Assembly: GCA_007132255.1 (NCBI GenBank)
Contig: SLOZ01000487.1
Coordinates: 1-27,245, forward strand
Source: Limnochordia bacterium
Lineage (GTDB): Bacteria > Bacillota > Limnochordia > Darwinibacteriales > B1SED10-159
Direction: 5' to 3'
Length of the DNA: 27,245 nt
Shown: positions 24,483 through 27,245 of the stretch, in pieces
Position numbering within the stretch: the stretch's first letter is position 1
Layout of the letters: each line of letters begins with the position of its first letter
The notes under the pieces: model-generated
What the model saw: the letters and a program-made list of their open reading frames with translations, nothing else
What the model was told of the DNA's origin: nothing
Databases searched by the model: none
Program-made: the position numbers and the translations under genes

Positions 24483-25421
24483 ATGCAGATCGATAAAGCA
24501 AACAGCACCAGCGATCCGTTGGTCCAACCAACCGCTGCAGGCGTACCTGCCCAGGCCACAGGAAAATGGATCTCCAGTCACCAAACGAAGCTGTCCGACT
24601 TTTGGCGGCGTTTCCGCCGCAATCGAACCGCAGTGATCGGCTTGGTCCTCATTTTCCTAAATCTAACTATCGCTGTGTTTGCACCGCTCATCGCTCCATA
24701 CGACCCCTACGAGCAGAACTGGCGCAACCGGTTGACTGCACCTAACAGCCAACATTGGTTCGGTACCGATGAGCACGGTCGTGATCAGTTAAGCCGTATC
24801 GTTTGGGGAACTCGGATCTCGCTGTCCATCGGTCTTATCTCTGTCAGTATTGGGTTGCTCGGCGGAGGCTTGTTGGGCCTCATTTCTGGATATTTTGGCG
24901 GCGGCATCGACAATACCATCATGCGCGTCATGGACGTCATGATGGCCTTCCCTGGAGTCTTGATGGCCATGGCTTTGGTGGCCGCTCTCGGTCCGGGTTT
25001 GTACAATGTCATGATTGCGGTGGGGGTCTGGTCCATTCCGCTGTTCAGTCGTCTGGTACGGGGTACGGTTCTTGGTTTAAAAGAAAACGAGTTTATCTCG
25101 GCGGCCCGAGCCATTGGCTGTGGTAATGCCCGGATCATCTTTGTCCATGTTTTGCCCAACACCATAGCGCCGATTCTTGTTTTCACGTCCCTGCGGATGG
25201 CAACGGCACTGCTCAGTGCTGCGGCCCTGAGTTTTCTGGGTTTGGGAGCGCAGCCGCCCCAACCGGATTGGGGAGCCATGCTCAGCCAAGGCCGAGCCCA
25301 TATTCACAGTTCACCGCACCTGATGTGGTTCCCAGGATTAGCCATTATGGTATTAGTGCTATCCTTCAATATGCTCGGTGACGGTCTGCGCGATGCTTTG
25401 GATCCTCGTTTGAAAAATTAA
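24483..25421 (+). CDS. ABC transporter permease, DppC-like
   Basis: This is a 312-residue partner permease. A soluble N-terminal tail of about 40 residues precedes FWRRFRRNRTAVIGLVLI, the usual DppC N-terminal helix. APYDPYEQNW and HWFGTDEHGRDQLSRIVWG (~90-110) are diagnostic for the DppC/OppC family. The EAA loop is NEFISAARAIGCGNARIIFVHVLPN, and SFLGLGAQPPQPDWGAML plus GDGLRDALDPRLKN close the protein. The start is the ATG at 24483 after AGGGGAG; an alternative GTG at 24465 would overlap the dppB-like stop by GTGA. No OppD/OppF-type ATPase gene is seen in the window; it may lie downstream or elsewhere in the genome. Confidence 0.93.
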   Translation: MQIDKANSTSDPLVQPTAAGVPAQATGKWISSHQTKLSDFWRRFRRNRTAVIGLVLIFLNLTIAVFAPLIAPYDPYEQNWRNRLTAPNSQHWFGTDEHGRDQLSRIVWGTRISLSIGLISVSIGLLGGGLLGLISGYFGGGIDNTIMRVMDVMMAFPGVLMAMALVAALGPGLYNVMIAVGVWSIPLFSRLVRGTVLGLKENEFISAARAIGCGNARIIFVHVLPNTIAPILVFTSLRMATALLSAAALSFLGLGAQPPQPDWGAMLSQGRAHIHSSPHLMWFPGLAIMVLVLSFNMLGDGLRDALDPRLKN

Positions 25422-25441
25422 CTGTTTTAAGGAGTGTGGCC

Positions 25442-26845
25442 ATGCTTAAACCAGAAAAGCGCCAAGAACTAGAAACCTTCATTAAAGAAATTCAGGAGGA
25501 CTACAGCATTCCCGGTCTATCCGTAGCCCTAGCTCAAGACGGCGAAGTTCTGTACGCTGCTGGTTTTGGCTGGGCGGATCGCGAAGCCGAATTGCCCGCT
25601 GGTCCCGATACTATCTATGGCTTTGCCTCTGTCACGAAGTCGTTCACCGCCTTAGCCATCATGATTCTAGAACAGGAAGGCAAACTCTCCACCGGCGATC
25701 CGGTCACAGCATACTTGCCTGAGTTCCAATACGGCGCCGACAGCCACGGCCGCTGCGCCACGATCCATCATTTCCTCACCCACAGTGCAGGCCTGCCCCC
25801 CACGGCGGCGCTGCGCTATGCCATGGTCCGCAGCATTGAAGACGATGTCAGTGCCGACCAGCTGCGGGCCAAGGACAAATGGAGCGAGTGGGTCGATCGC
25901 GACCCCATCGATAGCTACGAGGAACTGATGCAGTTTCTTACTGAATGCGATGCGCCCAAGCTCGGACCCTGCGGAGCCCAGTTTAGCTACTCCAATGATG
26001 CGTACGCCTTGTTGGGAGCTATTGTGGAGCGAGTCAGCGGTCTGTCCTTCGAAGATTTCGTCGGCCAGCGTATCTTGGCTCCGTTAGCCATGAACCGGTC
26101 GTTGTTTGATCCGGCAGAGCTCCCCCACCGTGATAATGTTACACAGCTGTATGTTAAGAATGACGACGGCGAGACCATCCCGGCGCCTCTGTGGAATGCA
26201 GCGCCCGCCATGGTCGGCGCTGGTTTCTTGAAATCCACTGTCTTAGATATGATCCGCTACGGGCAAGTCTATGCAGGCCAACGCCAAGATATTCTCAGCC
26301 GGATTGGAGTGGCGCAGATGACTGCTCCGTACCTGCCCTGCGGTCGTGATACGTACTACGGGTACGGACTGATGATTCATCCCGACTACCACGGCTTGAA
26401 GGTGGTCGAGCACGGCGGCAGTCTGAAGGGCATCGCTTCTTACATTGCTGTGATTCCAGAAAAAGGTCTGACGGCCGCCGTTGTGGCCAATTTGGTGGAT
26501 GTACCGGCCAGTCGGATCTGGTTGGCTGCTCTCAATGCCGCCTTAGACCTGCCGCTGGCTGAACCACTGACTCGAGAACCCGAGTACGAGGCAACTATGG
26601 AAGACGTGCAGCGCTGGGTGGGTGTTTACCGTTCCAATGAGGGCACCGAGGTTACAATTACGGTCGAGGAGGGCACACCTCATATTGAGGCGAAAGGCGA
26701 AAAGCAGCCGCTTCGCCCCAGCGGACCGGATACAGCTGCGATGATCTATCGCGGCGCTGAAATGGGTATTTCCTTTGTTTCAGACGGAACGGGTGCTGTG
26801 AGTGCCGTCTTTTATGGCTACCGGCTTGTGCCGCGCCAATCCTAG
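25442..26845 (+). CDS. Serine beta-lactamase-like hydrolase (class C/DD-peptidase fold), copy 1
   Basis: This 467-residue member of the PF00144 serine hydrolase family includes class C beta-lactamases, D-aminopeptidases and esterases. The catalytic signatures are SVTK (~63-66; nucleophile and base), YSN (~183-185) and HGG (~324), where beta-lactamases have KTG; this HxG form is usual for non-lactamase members. A C-terminal beta-barrel-like domain (WVGVYRSNEGTEVTITVEEG) follows. There is no signal peptide, so it is cytoplasmic and unlikely to give antibiotic resistance. The start is the ATG at 25442, seven bases after AAGGAG. Its position behind the DppBC genes suggests hydrolysis of imported peptides, possibly containing D-residues. 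Confidence 0.9.
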   Translation: MLKPEKRQELETFIKEIQEDYSIPGLSVALAQDGEVLYAAGFGWADREAELPAGPDTIYGFASVTKSFTALAIMILEQEGKLSTGDPVTAYLPEFQYGADSHGRCATIHHFLTHSAGLPPTAALRYAMVRSIEDDVSADQLRAKDKWSEWVDRDPIDSYEELMQFLTECDAPKLGPCGAQFSYSNDAYALLGAIVERVSGLSFEDFVGQRILAPLAMNRSLFDPAELPHRDNVTQLYVKNDDGETIPAPLWNAAPAMVGAGFLKSTVLDMIRYGQVYAGQRQDILSRIGVAQMTAPYLPCGRDTYYGYGLMIHPDYHGLKVVEHGGSLKGIASYIAVIPEKGLTAAVVANLVDVPASRIWLAALNAALDLPLAEPLTREPEYEATMEDVQRWVGVYRSNEGTEVTITVEEGTPHIEAKGEKQPLRPSGPDTAAMIYRGAEMGISFVSDGTGAVSAVFYGYRLVPRQS

Positions 26846-26857
26846 GAGGGGTGAGCC

Positions 26858-27245
26858 ATGACTCATTGGAGTGACCAAAAAGCTAGGCAGCTCACTGATT
26901 TTATTGCCGATGTTGCTGCCGAATACAAGGTGCCGGGCCTCTCCGTTGCGCTGGCCGAACGCGGCCAACTCTTGTATGCGCGGGGTTTTGGCCAGCGCAA
27001 CCTCGAAGAGCAGCTCCCCGCCACAGAACATACGGTGTATGGCATTGCATCGGTGACCAAGTCATTCACAGCTTTGAGCTGTCTGCTGCTGGCACAGGAA
27101 GGCAAGCTTTCCTTAGGTGATCCAGTGCGTCGATATCTGCCAGAGTGGGATGCAGCCGACGAAGCCATTAACCGCACCATGACGATCCACCATTTTCTAA
27201 CCCATTCTGCGGGCTTGCCGCCTTCCGGCTCGCGCCGGTACTGTG
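26858..27245 (+). CDS. Serine beta-lactamase-like hydrolase, copy 2, cut by window end
   Basis: The first ~129 codons of a paralogue of the preceding gene are present and open to the window edge. It repeats PGLSVALAERGQLLYARGFG, the SVTK nucleophile-base motif (IASVTKSFTAL) and TIHHFLTHSAGLPP almost residue for residue. The AGGAGGG ribosome binding site (26844-26850) overlaps the stop of copy 1, so the two are translated from one message. No signal peptide is seen. The later YxN and HxG motifs lie outside the window. Tandem copies imply either two related substrates or subunits of one enzyme. Confidence 0.88.
   Translation, partial: MTHWSDQKARQLTDFIADVAAEYKVPGLSVALAERGQLLYARGFGQRNLEEQLPATEHTVYGIASVTKSFTALSCLLLAQEGKLSLGDPVRRYLPEWDAADEAINRTMTIHHFLTHSAGLPPSGSRRYC

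Noticed and set aside
25442..26845. Antibiotic-resistance beta-lactamase
   Set aside because: There is no signal peptide, HGG stands in place of KTG, and the gene sits in a transport operon; these point to a peptidase or esterase-type relative.

Overview
The window reads as a carbohydrate- and peptide-scavenging island of a heterotrophic bacterium. G+C is roughly mid-50s per cent by eye. Most genes carry a strong AGGAGG-type ribosome binding site. GTG and TTG starts occur, and promoters look sigma-A/sigma-70 like (TTGACC-17-TATAAT at 21590-21618). Gene style (IclR, family-5 binding proteins, GH127, FucU, DppBC) suggests a Bacillota-like or neighbouring lineage. Both ABC binding proteins have cleavable signal peptides without a lipobox cysteine, which hints at a diderm cell. 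Taxonomy is an inference only. No rRNA, tRNA, CRISPR array, intact transposase or prophage gene was recognised.

Region 1 (1-6901): the end of a plus-strand GH127-like arabinofuranosidase gene converges, through a shared bidirectional terminator, on a minus-strand cluster. In transcription order that cluster is a tandem double alpha/beta-hydrolase (esterase-like), a PL22/TolB-like beta-propeller protein, a GH127 beta-L-arabinofuranosidase with all signature catalytic residues, and a zinc-dependent sugar/polyol dehydrogenase. This looks like processing of arabinose-rich, possibly esterified, plant oligosaccharides.

Region 2 (6902-15652): an IclR regulator has a clear promoter with a 6-2-6 palindrome inside it. 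It is followed by a large secreted family-5 binding protein with no permease genes beside it. After a structured 527-bp gap come two overlapping flavin-reductase-like paralogues and a 1038-residue protein with two FAD-oxidoreductase modules and a helical tail. This trio is the best candidate for an undescribed system: a flavin-linked oxidation module for a carbohydrate or aromatic substrate.

Region 3 (15653-21253): a 736-bp stretch without a supportable gene, then a SelA/DgaE-like PLP enzyme, a FucU-type mutarotase, an alpha/alpha-toroid protein of unknown role, a small membrane-anchored protein and an MFS transporter whose stop codon sits inside a hairpin.

Region 4 (21254-27245): a near-consensus promoter drives a second family-5 binding protein. 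A strong intercistronic terminator (probable attenuator) follows, then DppB- and DppC-like permeases and two tandem class-C-beta-lactamase-like serine hydrolases, the second cut by the window edge. This looks like a peptide or peptidoglycan-fragment uptake operon; its ATPases are not in the window.
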